A stretch of 64,000 bases of DNA, taken from positions 2,396,001 through 2,460,000 of the forward strand of contig NZ_CP093280.1 in NCBI RefSeq assembly GCF_026651855.1. Reading direction: 5' to 3'. This DNA comes from Pseudomonas silvicola. GTDB lineage: Bacteria; Pseudomonadota; Gammaproteobacteria; Pseudomonadales; Pseudomonadaceae. Shown here piece after piece: positions 22,638 to 31,157 of this stretch (the stretch's first letter is position 1; each line of letters starts with the position of its first letter). The notes under the pieces are model-generated. The model searched no databases. It had not been told where the DNA came from and saw only the letters and a program-made list of their open reading frames with translations. A program made the position numbers and the translations under genes.

Positions 22638-23471
22638 ATGTATTCACTTGAAGACCTGCTCAGCCTGATGGCCCGCCTGCGTGATCCGCAGTACGGCTGC
22701 CCCTGGGACATCAAGCAGACCTACGCCAGCATTGTTCCCTATACCCTGGAAGAGGCCTACGAGGTCGCAGACGCCATCGAGCGCAGCGACTTCGAGCACC
22801 TGCAAGGCGAACTGGGGGACCTGCTGTTCCAGGTGGTGTATTACAGCCAGCTGGCCCGCGAAGAAGGCCGCTTCGAGTTTGACGGCGTGGTCGATGGCAT
22901 CACCCGCAAGCTGATCCGCCGTCACCCCCATGTTTTCCCCACCGGCGAGCTCTACGCGCCGCTGGACACCCCACGCCTGAGCGAAGAGCAGGTCAAGCTG
23001 CGCTGGGACGAGATCAAGGCTCAGGAGCGCGCCGAGAAGGCCTTGGCCCCTGAGCAGTTGTCATTGCTCGACGACGTGCCGCAGGCCTTGCCGGCCCTTG
23101 CGCGTTCCGCCAAGCTGCAAAAGCGTGCCGCAGGCGTCGGTTTCGACTGGCCGGCGGCGCTGCCGGTGCTGGACAAGGTGCGCGAAGAGCTGGACGAAGT
23201 GCTGGAGGCCATGGCCGGTGATGACCATGCGGCGGTGAGCGAGGAGGTCGGTGACCTGCTGTTCACGGTGGTCAACCTGGCCCGGCACCTCAAGGTCGAC
23301 CCGGAAAACGCCTTGCGCGCCGCCAACGGCAAGTTCGAGCGGCGCTTTCGTTTTATCGAACAGGCATTGCGCGACACCCACCGCCCCATTGAAGATTGCA
23401 CCCTCGACGAATTGGACGCCCTGTGGGGCGACGCCAAACGCCAGGAAAAAAACCTGCCCAGCTGTGGCTGA
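22638..23471 (+). CDS. mazG: Nucleoside triphosphate pyrophosphohydrolase MazG
   Basis: 277 residues with two MazG domains: the first has LEEAYEVADAIE near 40 and GELGDLLFQVVYYSQ near 60, the second REELDEVLEAM near 181 and EEVGDLLFTVVN near 204. The acidic motifs bind Mg2+ for NTP hydrolysis to NMP and pyrophosphate. In E. coli MazG lowers (p)ppGpp indirectly. Start ATG at 22638 is used; a TTG six bases upstream is open but unnecessary. Follows relA by 62 bp. Confidence 0.94.
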   Translation: MYSLEDLLSLMARLRDPQYGCPWDIKQTYASIVPYTLEEAYEVADAIERSDFEHLQGELGDLLFQVVYYSQLAREEGRFEFDGVVDGITRKLIRRHPHVFPTGELYAPLDTPRLSEEQVKLRWDEIKAQERAEKALAPEQLSLLDDVPQALPALARSAKLQKRAAGVGFDWPAALPVLDKVREELDEVLEAMAGDDHAAVSEEVGDLLFTVVNLARHLKVDPENALRAANGKFERRFRFIEQALRDTHRPIEDCTLDELDALWGDAKRQEKNLPSCG

Positions 23472-23497
23472 GCCCGTTGCATAAGTGAGCACGTACC

Positions 23498-24037
23498 ATG
23501 AGCCTTTCCCTTCGTGACCAATTGCTGAAAGCCGGTCTGGTCAACCAGAAGCAGGTCAAGCAAGTCAGCAAGAACCAGCAGAAACAGAAGCGCCTGGAGC
23601 AAAAAGGCCAGGTGGAAGTCGATGACACCCAGCAGCGCCTGGCCCAGGAGGCGATGGCCGAAAAGGTCAAGCGTGACCAGGAGCTGAACCGCCAGCAGCA
23701 AGAGAAGGCCGAGCAGAAAGCCCGCGCCGCCCAGGTCAAGCAATTGATCGAAGTGTCGCGCTTGCCCAAGCTGACCACCGAAGACTATTACAACTTCGTC
23801 GATGACAAGAAGGTCAAGCGCCTGTCGGTCAACGCCTTGATGCGCGCCAAACTGAGTTCCGGTTCGCTGGCCATCGTGCATCACGGTGGTGGCTACGAGG
23901 TGATTCCCCGCGAGGCCGCGCTGAAGATCCAGGAGCGCGCGCCAGAGCGAATCGTGTTGCTGAACGTGGTGACCGAGGAACCGGACGCCGATGACCCGTA
24001 CGCGGCCTACGTGATCCCTGACGACCTGATGTGGTAA
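23498..24037 (+). CDS. DUF2058 family protein (YaiL-like)
   Basis: 179 residues. The N-terminal SLRDQLLKAGLVNQKQVKQV and a long charged helical stretch (about 20-80, rich in Lys, Gln and Glu, coiled-coil-like) precede a small C-terminal domain with LPKLTTEDYYNFVDDKKVKRL. The family is called DUF2058/YaiL and is nucleoprotein-like; its role is unknown. It follows mazG by 26 bp and ends at a strong terminator, so it is the last gene of the operon. Confidence 0.85.
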   Translation: MSLSLRDQLLKAGLVNQKQVKQVSKNQQKQKRLEQKGQVEVDDTQQRLAQEAMAEKVKRDQELNRQQQEKAEQKARAAQVKQLIEVSRLPKLTTEDYYNFVDDKKVKRLSVNALMRAKLSSGSLAIVHHGGGYEVIPREAALKIQERAPERIVLLNVVTEEPDADDPYAAYVIPDDLMW

Positions 24038-24048
24038 ACCCGAACAAA

Positions 24049-24076
24049 GAAAAACCCCGCCTGCGCGGGGTTTTTT
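24049..24076 (+). terminator. Rho-independent terminator after the DUF2058 gene
   Basis: AAAAACCCCGC, a CTGC-type loop and GCGGGGTTTTTT: a GC-rich stem followed by a U-tract. Confidence 0.88.
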
Positions 24077-24108
24077 ACTGAAGGCAGTAGTGACGATATA
24101 AAAATGAC

Positions 24109-24291
24109 TTATTGCTGGGAGCGCTGCGCTTCCAGGTTTTCCAGCTCGGCTTTATAGCTCTGAGCGTCGTTCTCGTTGTGGAACATGCCAACCAACAGGT
24201 CCTGTTGGTAAACGTCCCAGATACGGATGCCAGCGGCCACGCCTTCGTGAGACATGTGTGAATCGTCGCGTTCGGTTACTTTTACAGTCAT
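24109..24291 (-). CDS. Small conserved hypothetical protein, 60 aa
   Basis: 60 residues: an N-terminal MTVKVTERDDSHMSHEG, then an amphipathic strand region IRIWDVYQQDLLVGMF and a charged helical tail. The start is chosen from coding character; the open frame continues upstream through low-GC, non-coding-like sequence. No domain recognised. The gene stands alone, convergent with the DUF2058 gene and downstream of bfr. Upstream, 24292-24568 is a 277-bp gap with no further gene seen. Confidence 0.65.
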   Translation of the reverse strand: MTVKVTERDDSHMSHEGVAAGIRIWDVYQQDLLVGMFHNENDAQSYKAELENLEAQRSQQ

Positions 24292-24511
24292 TTGAAAGCT
24301 CCAATTTCTCAAGTTCTGCAGCAAGGCTCTGCAGGACTCCTTTATAGAATTTGTTAGCTTCCTAAGTAAACAGGCGGTTTCTGCAACGATGACTTGCGCA
24401 AATCGCACGAATGGCTGAAAGCCCCGCGCTTGGCGGCCTGCGGCGGTTTGTCACACCCTACTTTGGTTACATGAAAGTATCTTCATATTGCCGTGGGGAA
24501 CCGTCCGGGCA

Positions 24512-24537
24512 CAAAAAAGCCCTGCGGGCAGGGCTTT
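24512..24537 (-). terminator. Rho-independent terminator after bfr
   Basis: Read on the minus strand, AAAGCCCTGCCC GCAGGGCTTTTTT gives a stem of seven GC-rich pairs and a U-tract, directly after the bfr stop. Confidence 0.82.
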
Positions 24538-24568
24538 CAGGGTGTGCAGCTCGGAGCCTGGGGCGAGC

Positions 24569-25045
24569 TTACTCGTCCTCGCCCATGCCCGACTGCAGGT
24601 AGTTCTCCAGGCTGACCTTGTCGATCAGGCCCAGCTGGGTTTCCAGCCAGTCGATGTGCTCTTCCTGGTCTTCCAGGATGTCTTCCAGCAAGTCGCGGCT
24701 GCCGAAGTCGCCGGTGGTTTCGCAGTGGGCGATGGCGGCCTTGATATCGGTGTGGGCCTTGCGTTCGATCTTCAGGTCACACTCGATCATTTCGCGGGTG
24801 TGTTCGCCGATGAGGATCTTGCCCAGCTCCTGCAGGTTGGGAATGCCTTCCAGGAACAGGATGCGCTTGATCAGTTTGTCAGCGTCCTTCATGGCCTGGA
24901 TGGATTCCTTGTACTCGAACTTGCCCAGCTTGTTCAGGCCCCAGTCTTCATACATGCGTGCGTGCAGGAAGTATTGGTTGATGGCGATGAGCTCGTTACC
25001 GAGGATCTTGTTGAGATGCTGGATGACGCTGATATCGCCTTTCAT
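24569..25045 (-). CDS. bfr: Bacterioferritin (haem-containing ferritin)
   Basis: 158 residues. The ferroxidase ligands are in place: Glu18 in GNELIAINQYF, Glu51-region ESIQAMKDAD, HTREMIECD and EEHIDWLETQ. Met52 (in AMKDAD) is the axial haem ligand of true bacterioferritins, so this is the BfrB-like haem-binding type. It stores iron as a 24-mer shell. It lies 201 bp downstream of bfd on the same strand, the standard Pseudomonas arrangement in which Bfd reduces the haem to release iron. Confidence 0.95.
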   Translation of the reverse strand: MKGDISVIQHLNKILGNELIAINQYFLHARMYEDWGLNKLGKFEYKESIQAMKDADKLIKRILFLEGIPNLQELGKILIGEHTREMIECDLKIERKAHTDIKAAIAHCETTGDFGSRDLLEDILEDQEEHIDWLETQLGLIDKVSLENYLQSGMGEDE

Positions 25046-25203
25046 GGTGGGGTCCTGTCCTGGGTAATGGGTGCCAATGACGGAAGTTTGAGCCCCGCAA
25101 CTTCCGCTGTCAAACCTAAGTTATTGAATAATATATGAAAATTAATCGGAATAAGAATGTTTGAGTTCCGCATCCGGAACGTAACTACTTGAATTTCAGG
25201 CAT

Positions 25204-25230
25204 AAAAAAACCGGACACACGGTCCGGTTC
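25204..25230 (-). terminator. Rho-independent terminator after bfd
   Basis: On the minus strand GAACCGGACC, a GTGT loop and GGTCCGGTTTTTTT form a strong stem with U-tract. It separates bfd from bfr, which therefore has its own promoter. Confidence 0.85.
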
Positions 25231-25246
25231 TTCAGTATTCGGGATT

Positions 25247-25465
25247 TCAGGCGGCGGTAAATTCTACCGGGTAGGGCAGGGCGGCCTGGGTAGCTTGCAG
25301 TTCGGTGAGGGTTTCGCGCACCACTTGCTTGGCAAGGCAGGCGCATTTACCGCATTGAGAGGCCACACCCAAGGTCTGGCGGACGTCCTTGTAGCTGCAG
25401 CATCCTTCATAGATCGCGTCACGGATCTGACCGTCGGTCACACCTTGGCAGAGGCAAACATACAT
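25247..25465 (-). CDS. bfd: Bacterioferritin-associated ferredoxin
   Basis: 72 residues. Cysteines 4, 6, 38 and 41 in MYVCLCQGVT and ASQCGKCACL are the [2Fe-2S] ligands of the BFD-like fold. Bfd docks on bacterioferritin and passes electrons to its haem so that stored iron can be mobilised. A Fur-box-like element lies about 45-65 bp upstream, consistent with induction under iron starvation. Start chosen from the conserved N-terminus. Confidence 0.95.
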   Translation of the reverse strand: MYVCLCQGVTDGQIRDAIYEGCCSYKDVRQTLGVASQCGKCACLAKQVVRETLTELQATQAALPYPVEFTAA

Positions 25466-25510
25466 AGGGGGCACACCGTCGCTGTGTCGTCTTGATGCGG
25501 TGAGACTAAT

Positions 25511-25529
25511 CGTAATGAGAATGCTTGTC
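25511..25529 (-). promoter_or_regulatory. Fur-box-like site upstream of bfd
   Basis: CGTAATGAGAATGCTTGTC matches 13 of 19 positions of the GATAATGATAATCATTATC Fur consensus by eye. It lies 46-64 bp before the bfd start. Iron-starvation induction of bfd through Fur is known in P. aeruginosa; binding here is inferred. Confidence 0.6.
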
Positions 25530-25591
25530 AAAACAACTTCGCAACGCATTGAGTCAGAGCGATAGGTGGTCATGCGCGGGGGATGAGAGGG

Positions 25592-25661
25592 TGCAGGGCC
25601 GGGCGTGCCAGCGAGCCTCCGGGGGGGCTCGAACGGCTTGCTGGCAAGCCAGCTCCTGCAG
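25592..25661. repeat. Intergenic imperfect hairpin, GCTGGCAAGCCAGC family
   Basis: GTGCAGG...TGCCAGCGAGCC is an imperfect inverted copy of GGCTTGCTGGCAAGCCAGCTCCTGCA. The right arm is nearly identical to that of the element at 33832-33895. It lies between rnt and bfd. Confidence 0.6.
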
Positions 25662-25689
25662 GGATCACGGGGTGATCAGGCGGGGCGTA

Positions 25690-26361
25690 TCAACGGTCGA
25701 AGTCTTCCCAGCCGCCCATTTCCTTCCAGCGGTTGACGATGCCGCAGAACAGCTCGGCGGTCTTCTCGGTGTCATAGCGGGCCGAGTGGGCCTCACGGCC
25801 GTCAAAGTCGATGTCGGCTGCCTGGCACGCCTTGGCCAGCACGGTCTGGCCGTAGGCCAGGCCCGCCAGCGTGGCGGTGTCGAAGCTGGAAAAGGGGTGG
25901 AACGGGTTGCGCTTGAGGTCGTTGCGCGCCACGGCGGCATTGAGGAAGCCCAGGTCGAAGCTGGCATTGTGGCCCACCAGCACCGCGCGCTTGCAGCCAT
26001 TGGCCTTCAGCGATTTGCGGATACTGCGGAAGATGTCGGTCAGTGCCGATTCCTCACTGACGGCCATGCGCAAGGGGTGGTCCAGCTTGATGCCGGTGAA
26101 CTCCAGCGCCGCCGGCTCGATGTTGGCGCCCTCGAACGGCTCTACCCGGAAGAACAGCGTGTGCTCGGGGTACAGGAAGCCCATCTCGTCCATGCCGATG
26201 ATGGTCGCGGCGATTTCCAGCAGCGCGTCGGTGGCGCTGTTGAAGCCGCCGGTCTCGACATCGACCACTACCGGCAGGTAACCGCGAAACCGCGCTGCCA
26301 TGGGGTGGCGTGAGCCGCCACCGCCGTTGTCCTGGTCTTCGTCGAAGTGGTCTTCACTCAC
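25690..26361 (-). CDS. rnt: Ribonuclease T
   Basis: 223 residues. DEDD exonuclease motifs are clear: [11 protein letters not shown] (Exo I, near 32), [14 protein letters not shown] (Exo II, near 131) and [15 protein letters not shown] (Exo III, near 191). RNase T trims tRNA and other stable RNA 3' ends as a dimer. It overlaps the pyrC stop by 4 bp, in the order pyrC-rnt on the minus strand, an arrangement conserved in Pseudomonas. Confidence 0.94.
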   Translation of the reverse strand: MSEDHFDEDQDNGGGGSRHPMAARFRGYLPVVVDVETGGFNSATDALLEIAATIIGMDEMGFLYPEHTLFFRVEPFEGANIEPAALEFTGIKLDHPLRMAVSEESALTDIFRSIRKSLKANGCKRAVLVGHNASFDLGFLNAAVARNDLKRNPFHPFSSFDTATLAGLAYGQTVLAKACQAADIDFDGREAHSARYDTEKTAELFCGIVNRWKEMGGWEDFDR

Positions 26362-27404
26362 GCGGTTTTCTCCAGCAGGCGCCAGCGCAGTTTTTCACCG
26401 GCGCGCAGCGGGATGACGGACAGCTCGCCGAACGGCAGGCTGGCCGGGGCCGTCCACTCTTCGCGGACCAGGGTAATGGTGTCGGTGTTCACCGGTAGGC
26501 CGTAGAAGGCCGGGCCATGCAGGCTGGCGAAGCCTTCGAGCTTGTCCAGCGCGTTGCGCTGCTCGAATGCCTCGGCGTACAGCTCGATGGCCGCGTAGGC
26601 GGTGTAGCAGCCGGCGCAACCGCAGGCCGCTTCCTTGGCATGCTGGGCATGAGGTGCCGAGTCGGTGCCCAGGAAGAACTTGGGGCTGCCACTGGTGGCT
26701 GCGTCCAGCAACGCCACCTGGTGGGTGTTGCGCTTGAGGATCGGCAGGCAGTAGAAGTGCGGACGAATGCCGCCCACCAGCATGTGGTTGCGGTTGTACA
26801 GCAGGTGATGCGCGGTGATGGTCGCCGCCACGTTGGCCGAAGCCTCGTTGACGAACTGCACGGCGTCACCGGTGGTGATGTGCTCGAACACCACTTTCAA
26901 CGTCGGGAAGCGTTCCACCACGCGGCGCATGTGCTCGTCGATGAACAGCTTCTCACGGTCGAACACGTCCACTTCGCCGCGGGTTACTTCACCGTGCACC
27001 AGCAACAGCATGCCCACTTCGGCCATGGCTTCGAGCACCGGGAAGATCTTGTCGACGCTGGTCACGCCCGAATCGGAATTGGTGGTGGCCCCGGCCGGGT
27101 ACAGCTTGGCCGCGTGGACAAACCCGCTGGCCTTGGCCGCGCGGATATCGGCAGGGGTGGTCAGGTCGGTGAGGTAAAGCACCATCAGCGGCTCGAAGCG
27201 GCTGCCGGCCGGGCGTGCGGCCAGGATGCGCTGGCGGTAGGCGTCGGCTTCCTCGGCGTTGCGAACAGGCGGTACCAGGTTGGGCATGATGATTGCGCGG
27301 CCAAAAGTGCGCGCAACGTCGCCGACGGTGTGGGGCAGCACGGCGCCATCGCGAAGATGGATGTGCCAGTCATCGGGACGCAGGAGGGTCAGGCGGTCGG
27401 ACAT
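26358..27404 (-). CDS. pyrC: Dihydroorotase
   Basis: 348 residues. The metal-binding HxH lies in [13 protein letters not shown] near residue 13-15, the carboxylated lysine in [14 protein letters not shown] near 100, and FLGTDSAPH near 250 carries the catalytic Asp. It closes carbamoyl-aspartate to dihydroorotate in pyrimidine synthesis; this is the short class II type. Start [14 protein letters not shown] is conserved. It is divergent from motY. Confidence 0.95.
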   Translation of the reverse strand: MSDRLTLLRPDDWHIHLRDGAVLPHTVGDVARTFGRAIIMPNLVPPVRNAEEADAYRQRILAARPAGSRFEPLMVLYLTDLTTPADIRAAKASGFVHAAKLYPAGATTNSDSGVTSVDKIFPVLEAMAEVGMLLLVHGEVTRGEVDVFDREKLFIDEHMRRVVERFPTLKVVFEHITTGDAVQFVNEASANVAATITAHHLLYNRNHMLVGGIRPHFYCLPILKRNTHQVALLDAATSGSPKFFLGTDSAPHAQHAKEAACGCAGCYTAYAAIELYAEAFEQRNALDKLEGFASLHGPAFYGLPVNTDTITLVREEWTAPASLPFGELSVIPLRAGEKLRWRLLEKTA

Positions 27405-27533
27405 GGGGGTTTCCAGGCGGTTCGAACTCGGGGGAATGCTACCGCAAATGGGCGATGCAGGCACTCGCTATCAAGTTTTCCGCGGCCCGACCGATAGCCC
27501 GGAGGTATGCCGTACACATTTGTGGAGCCTCCC

Positions 27534-28502
27534 GTGCGCCAGCGTTATCTTGCCCTGCTCAGTATGTTTGCCAGCCTGCCTGCGATGGCAATCACTTTCC
27601 AGACCCGTCTGGAGAATGTCGAGTGGAAGGTCGAAGGCGATCAATTCGAATGTCGGCTGGTTCAGCCGATCACCGATTTCGGTACCGGTGAATTCGTTCA
27701 GCGCGCGGGGGAGGGGGCGGTGTTCAGCCTCAAGTCCAACAGCCGCCTGTTGGGCCGTGGCTCGGCGACCTTGCTGGCGGCGGCCGCGCCGTGGCAGCCA
27801 GGGCGCGGCGACATCAGCCTGGGTTCGGTGCGCATGGGCGGCGGTGACACGCTGTTCAGCAGTTCCCAGGGGCAGGCCAGCCGCTTGATCGGCGGCCTCA
27901 TCGAAGGGCGCAGCACGGTCATCCGCACGTTTTCCGGGGAAACCGGGCGCCCGACGGAAGTACGGGTGCTGCCAGTGAAGTTCAGCCAGGGTTACACCGA
28001 CTTCCAGGCTTGCACCAGCAAACTGCTGGCGATGAACTTCGACCAGGTCAGCCGTACCCAGGTGGGCTTTCCAGGCGGTGGCAACGACCTGGACGCCGCC
28101 GCCAAGCGCCGCCTGGACACCATTCTGGCGTACATGAAAGCCGACCCCAGCGTGAACCATGTCGAGCTCGACGGGCACTCGGACAACAGCGGCAACCGCC
28201 TGACCAACCGCGACATGTCGCGCCGTCGCGCCCTGGCCGTGATGGATTATCTGAAGGCGGGGGGCGTGCCCGAAGCTGATATCGTCATGCGCTTTCATGG
28301 CGAGCAGTACCCCATCGCGCCGAACACCAACGCGACCAACCGGGCGCTTAACCGCCGGGTGAACATCCAGTTGTCGCGGGTGCCCGTGGCCGAGCAACCT
28401 GCGGTACCGCCTGAAGCGGTGCAACAGGCACCCGTGCCGGCGTCCCGGCAGGCGCCTGCTCAGCCCGGTCCTGCGCAGGCCAAGCCGCCCGCGCAGCTAT
28501 AA
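27534..28502 (+). CDS. motY: Flagellar stator-associated protein MotY (OmpA-like)
   Basis: 322 residues from a GTG with GTGGAG six bases upstream; an ATG nine codons earlier is possible but would spoil the signal peptide. After the signal peptide (to about AMA at residue 19) a beta-barrel-like MotY N domain is followed by an OmpA C-terminal domain with VNHVELDGHSDNSGN and NRALNRRVNIQLSR, then a Pro/Ala/Gln-rich tail. It binds peptidoglycan and supports the MotCD/MotAB stator in the periplasm. Position next to pyrC and argG matches the motY locus of P. aeruginosa. Confidence 0.88.
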   Translation: MRQRYLALLSMFASLPAMAITFQTRLENVEWKVEGDQFECRLVQPITDFGTGEFVQRAGEGAVFSLKSNSRLLGRGSATLLAAAAPWQPGRGDISLGSVRMGGGDTLFSSSQGQASRLIGGLIEGRSTVIRTFSGETGRPTEVRVLPVKFSQGYTDFQACTSKLLAMNFDQVSRTQVGFPGGGNDLDAAAKRRLDTILAYMKADPSVNHVELDGHSDNSGNRLTNRDMSRRRALAVMDYLKAGGVPEADIVMRFHGEQYPIAPNTNATNRALNRRVNIQLSRVPVAEQPAVPPEAVQQAPVPASRQAPAQPGPAQAKPPAQL

Positions 28503-28537
28503 AGGCTGCCCAAAGGGGTCGCCCGCGCGAAAGTTAT

Positions 28538-28579
28538 TGTCGCTTCATCGTCATTTGCTGTCGCGCCTCTGTAAATCTG
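28538..28579 (+). promoter_or_regulatory. ArgR-type operator upstream of argG
   Basis: TGTCGC occurs at 28538 and 28559, exactly 21 bp apart. Each begins a copy of the Pseudomonas ArgR half-site TGTCGC-N8-AA-N5: the second fits fully and the first has CA for AA. The tandem lies 55-96 bp before the argG start. ArgR control of arginine genes through such tandem half-sites is established in P. aeruginosa; control of this argG is inferred. Confidence 0.65.
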
Positions 28580-28633
28580 CGGGTTTGAACGGTAGACTAA
28601 TCGGCTTTCCGTACAACCCCGTGGAGTGATGGC

Positions 28634-29851
28634 ATGGCGGACGTAAACAAGGTCGTTCTGGCGTATTCCGGCGGCCTGGACACTTCGGTGATCCTCAAGT
28701 GGCTGCAGGACACTTATAACTGCGAAGTGGTGACCTTCACCGCTGACCTGGGCCAGGGCGAAGAAGTAGAACCGGCACGCGCCAAGGCCCAGGCCATGGG
28801 CGTCAAAGAAATCTACATCGACGACCTGCGCGAAGAATTCGTGCGCGATTTCGTGTTCCCGATGTTCCGCGCCAACACCGTCTATGAAGGCGAGTACCTG
28901 CTGGGTACTTCCATCGCCCGCCCACTGATCGCCAAGCGCCTGATCGAGATCGCCAACGAAACCGGCGCCGACGCCATTTCCCATGGTGCCACCGGCAAGG
29001 GCAATGACCAGGTGCGTTTCGAGCTGGGCGCCTATGCCCTCAAGCCAGGTGTGAAAGTCATCGCCCCATGGCGTGAGTGGGACCTGCTCTCGCGCGAGAA
29101 GCTGATGGACTATGCCGAGAAGCACGGTATTCCGATCGAGCGCCACGGCAAGAAGAAGTCCCCGTACTCGATGGACGCCAACCTGCTGCACATCTCCTAT
29201 GAAGGCGGCGTGCTGGAAGATACCTGGACCGAGCACGAAGAAGACATGTGGCGCTGGACCGTCTCCCCGGAGAAGGCTCCCGACACCCCACAGTACCTGG
29301 AACTGACCTACCGCAACGGTGACATCGTTGCCCTGGACGGCGTCGAGATGTCCCCGGCTACCGTGCTGGCGACCTTGAACAAGATCGGCGGCGCCCACGG
29401 CATCGGCCGTCTGGACATCGTCGAGAACCGTTACGTGGGCATGAAGTCCCGTGGCTGCTACGAAACCCCTGGCGGCACCATCATGCTGCGCGCCCACCGT
29501 GCCATCGAGTCCATCACCCTGGACCGCGAAGTCGCGCACCTGAAAGACGAGCTGATGGCCAAGTACGCCAGCCTGATCTACACCGGCTACTGGTGGAGCC
29601 CTGAGCGTCTGATGCTGCAACAGATGATCGATGCTTCCCAGGTCAACGTGAACGGCGTCGTGCGCCTGAAGCTCTACAAGGGCAACGTCATCGTCACCGG
29701 CCGCAAGTCCGACGACTCGCTGTTCGACGCCAACATCGCCACCTTCGAAGAAGACGGCGGTGCTTACAACCAGGCCGACGCGGCGGGCTTCATCAAGCTC
29801 AACGCACTGCGCATGCGCATTGCTGCCAACAAGGGCCGCAAGCTGTTCTGA
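28634..29851 (+). CDS. argG: Argininosuccinate synthase
   Basis: 405 residues. The PP-loop [15 protein letters not shown] is at residues 9-23, and the family motifs [18 protein letters not shown] near 114 and [14 protein letters not shown] near 268 are intact. It joins citrulline and aspartate with ATP to argininosuccinate in arginine synthesis. A tandem ArgR-like operator lies upstream and a terminator follows, so it is a single-gene unit. Confidence 0.97.
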   Translation: MADVNKVVLAYSGGLDTSVILKWLQDTYNCEVVTFTADLGQGEEVEPARAKAQAMGVKEIYIDDLREEFVRDFVFPMFRANTVYEGEYLLGTSIARPLIAKRLIEIANETGADAISHGATGKGNDQVRFELGAYALKPGVKVIAPWREWDLLSREKLMDYAEKHGIPIERHGKKKSPYSMDANLLHISYEGGVLEDTWTEHEEDMWRWTVSPEKAPDTPQYLELTYRNGDIVALDGVEMSPATVLATLNKIGGAHGIGRLDIVENRYVGMKSRGCYETPGGTIMLRAHRAIESITLDREVAHLKDELMAKYASLIYTGYWWSPERLMLQQMIDASQVNVNGVVRLKLYKGNVIVTGRKSDDSLFDANIATFEEDGGAYNQADAAGFIKLNALRMRIAANKGRKLF

Positions 29852-29872
29852 TCGCCCCCTGTCTGCCACACG

Positions 29873-29899
29873 AAGCCCCGGCCTGCCCGGGGCTTTTTG
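29873..29899 (+). terminator. Rho-independent terminator after argG
   Basis: AAGCCCCGG, loop CCTGC, CCGGGGCTT followed by T residues. Confidence 0.88.
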
Positions 29900-29908
29900 C
29901 TTTGCGGG

Positions 29909-30580
29909 TCACGCAGGCCCCGCGCTATCGAGTGGCCCGTTGGCTTGGCGGCTCAAGGTGACGAGCGCAGCGGTGCCCATGTCGTACGCGCTCACGGTGC
30001 AATCGCTGCCATGCTCGAAGGTTCTGGCGAGCGCCTGCGCCAGCAACTCGTTGACGCCACCGCCCCCCTCCCTGGGCTGGTAGAGCAGTATCAGGTGCTG
30101 CCCGTTTGCATGGGGCGCCTTCAGGAGCGTGTCGATCGCTGTATTCAGGTGGTCGGCGGTTTCGAAATGCCTGCAGTCCAGAATGTACAAGGCTCTTGGC
30201 CGCGCCGCGCTGCCTGGTGCGGCGGGAGGGTCGGGCGCCGGTGGCGGGTGGTTGACGGCCGATACCGGGGGCGTGGTGATCCCCGGGGTCGGTTCGGGTG
30301 CGGTGGGCGTTACCGCTGCCGGTGGGCCGTTGGCTATTTGCATGAAGTCGCGTTGGTTATTGAAGTCTGAAGGCGAGTACAGCACTTTGTAATTGAAATT
30401 AAGGGTTACAAAGAATAACAGTGTCAGGAACGGTGGAAAGCCAACCAGAAACCACGTGTATAGGTCCTGGCTGTCCTCTTTGAGAAAAGGCAGTGAAGCC
30501 AAAGCCGATGCTTCTACAATTGCGGCAAAGATTGCAATGATCGTCAACGGGTTCTTGGTCTGCGCGGGGGGACTGGACAT
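29909..30580 (-). CDS. Hypothetical membrane protein with proline-rich linker
   Basis: 223 residues from an ATG with AAGGAG about 6 bp upstream, so the start is well supported. Two hydrophobic helices lie near residues 12-32 and 42-62. A Pro/Thr/Ala-rich linker (about 83-130) leads to a C-terminal soluble domain of about 90 residues with alternating strands and helices, such as RALYILDCRHFE and GQHLILLYQPREGGGG. No family recognised. The layout suggests a membrane-anchored cytoplasmic sensor or effector, but that is only inference. Confidence 0.7.
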   Translation of the reverse strand: MSSPPAQTKNPLTIIAIFAAIVEASALASLPFLKEDSQDLYTWFLVGFPPFLTLLFFVTLNFNYKVLYSPSDFNNQRDFMQIANGPPAAVTPTAPEPTPGITTPPVSAVNHPPPAPDPPAAPGSAARPRALYILDCRHFETADHLNTAIDTLLKAPHANGQHLILLYQPREGGGGVNELLAQALARTFEHGSDCTVSAYDMGTAALVTLSRQANGPLDSAGPA

Positions 30581-31157
30581 GGTAGCTCCTTGCCATGGCT
30601 TGTATTCAGCCGACATCAGTCAGCGACATCGTAGAGTTTCAATGGCAGGGCCAGGTTAATGCATAGTTATTTTTGTTTGTGTTTATGACGAGGCCCATCC
30701 TGTCGCCAGGGTGCACCTTCCCTGATTGAAGGGGTGGGCGCCCCCGCTGGCAAAGGCCTTTGCAGGATCTGCGAGGTGAAAAACCATTTACAACTGGATA
30801 TAAAGAGAAGGGCAGGCACCGGGTGAATGATTGCGCGGGGTGTGCCGCGGTGGTACCGAAAACGGAAGGCTGCAGTTGGACACAGGTTGAATGTCTTGTA
30901 AGTAAATACTCAATTGCTGCCGATAAATCAATGTGCAATGCTCATTGTCGTCAGGTATTTATCAATGTAGGGCTACCAATTGTCGGAAAAATCTGGAGAG
31001 AACTTCAGTGGACGAGGTTTTCTGTAGGAAAAGTCTTTGTTGGCTGGAGGTTTTGTCTTTGCTGCTAGGTGGATGGTGGCGATGCAATGCAAAGAGCCAG
31101 ACGACTAGGCTATTGTGCGGGCTCTAAAAATTCGAACAGCGATAATTGGATTTTCCC
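30581..31157. other. 577-bp gene-free stretch upstream of the RocA1-like regulator
   Basis: No open frame here has a convincing start, ribosome site and Pseudomonas-like codon use. The base composition is visibly more AT-rich than the neighbouring genes, especially 30900-31140. It must hold the promoters of the divergent membrane-protein and response-regulator genes. I saw no terminator, repeat or RNA motif in it. Confidence 0.5.

Noticed and set aside
20224-22647. 807-codon minus-strand open frame over relA
   Set aside because: Fully antisense to a textbook RelA and without family motifs or a credible start.
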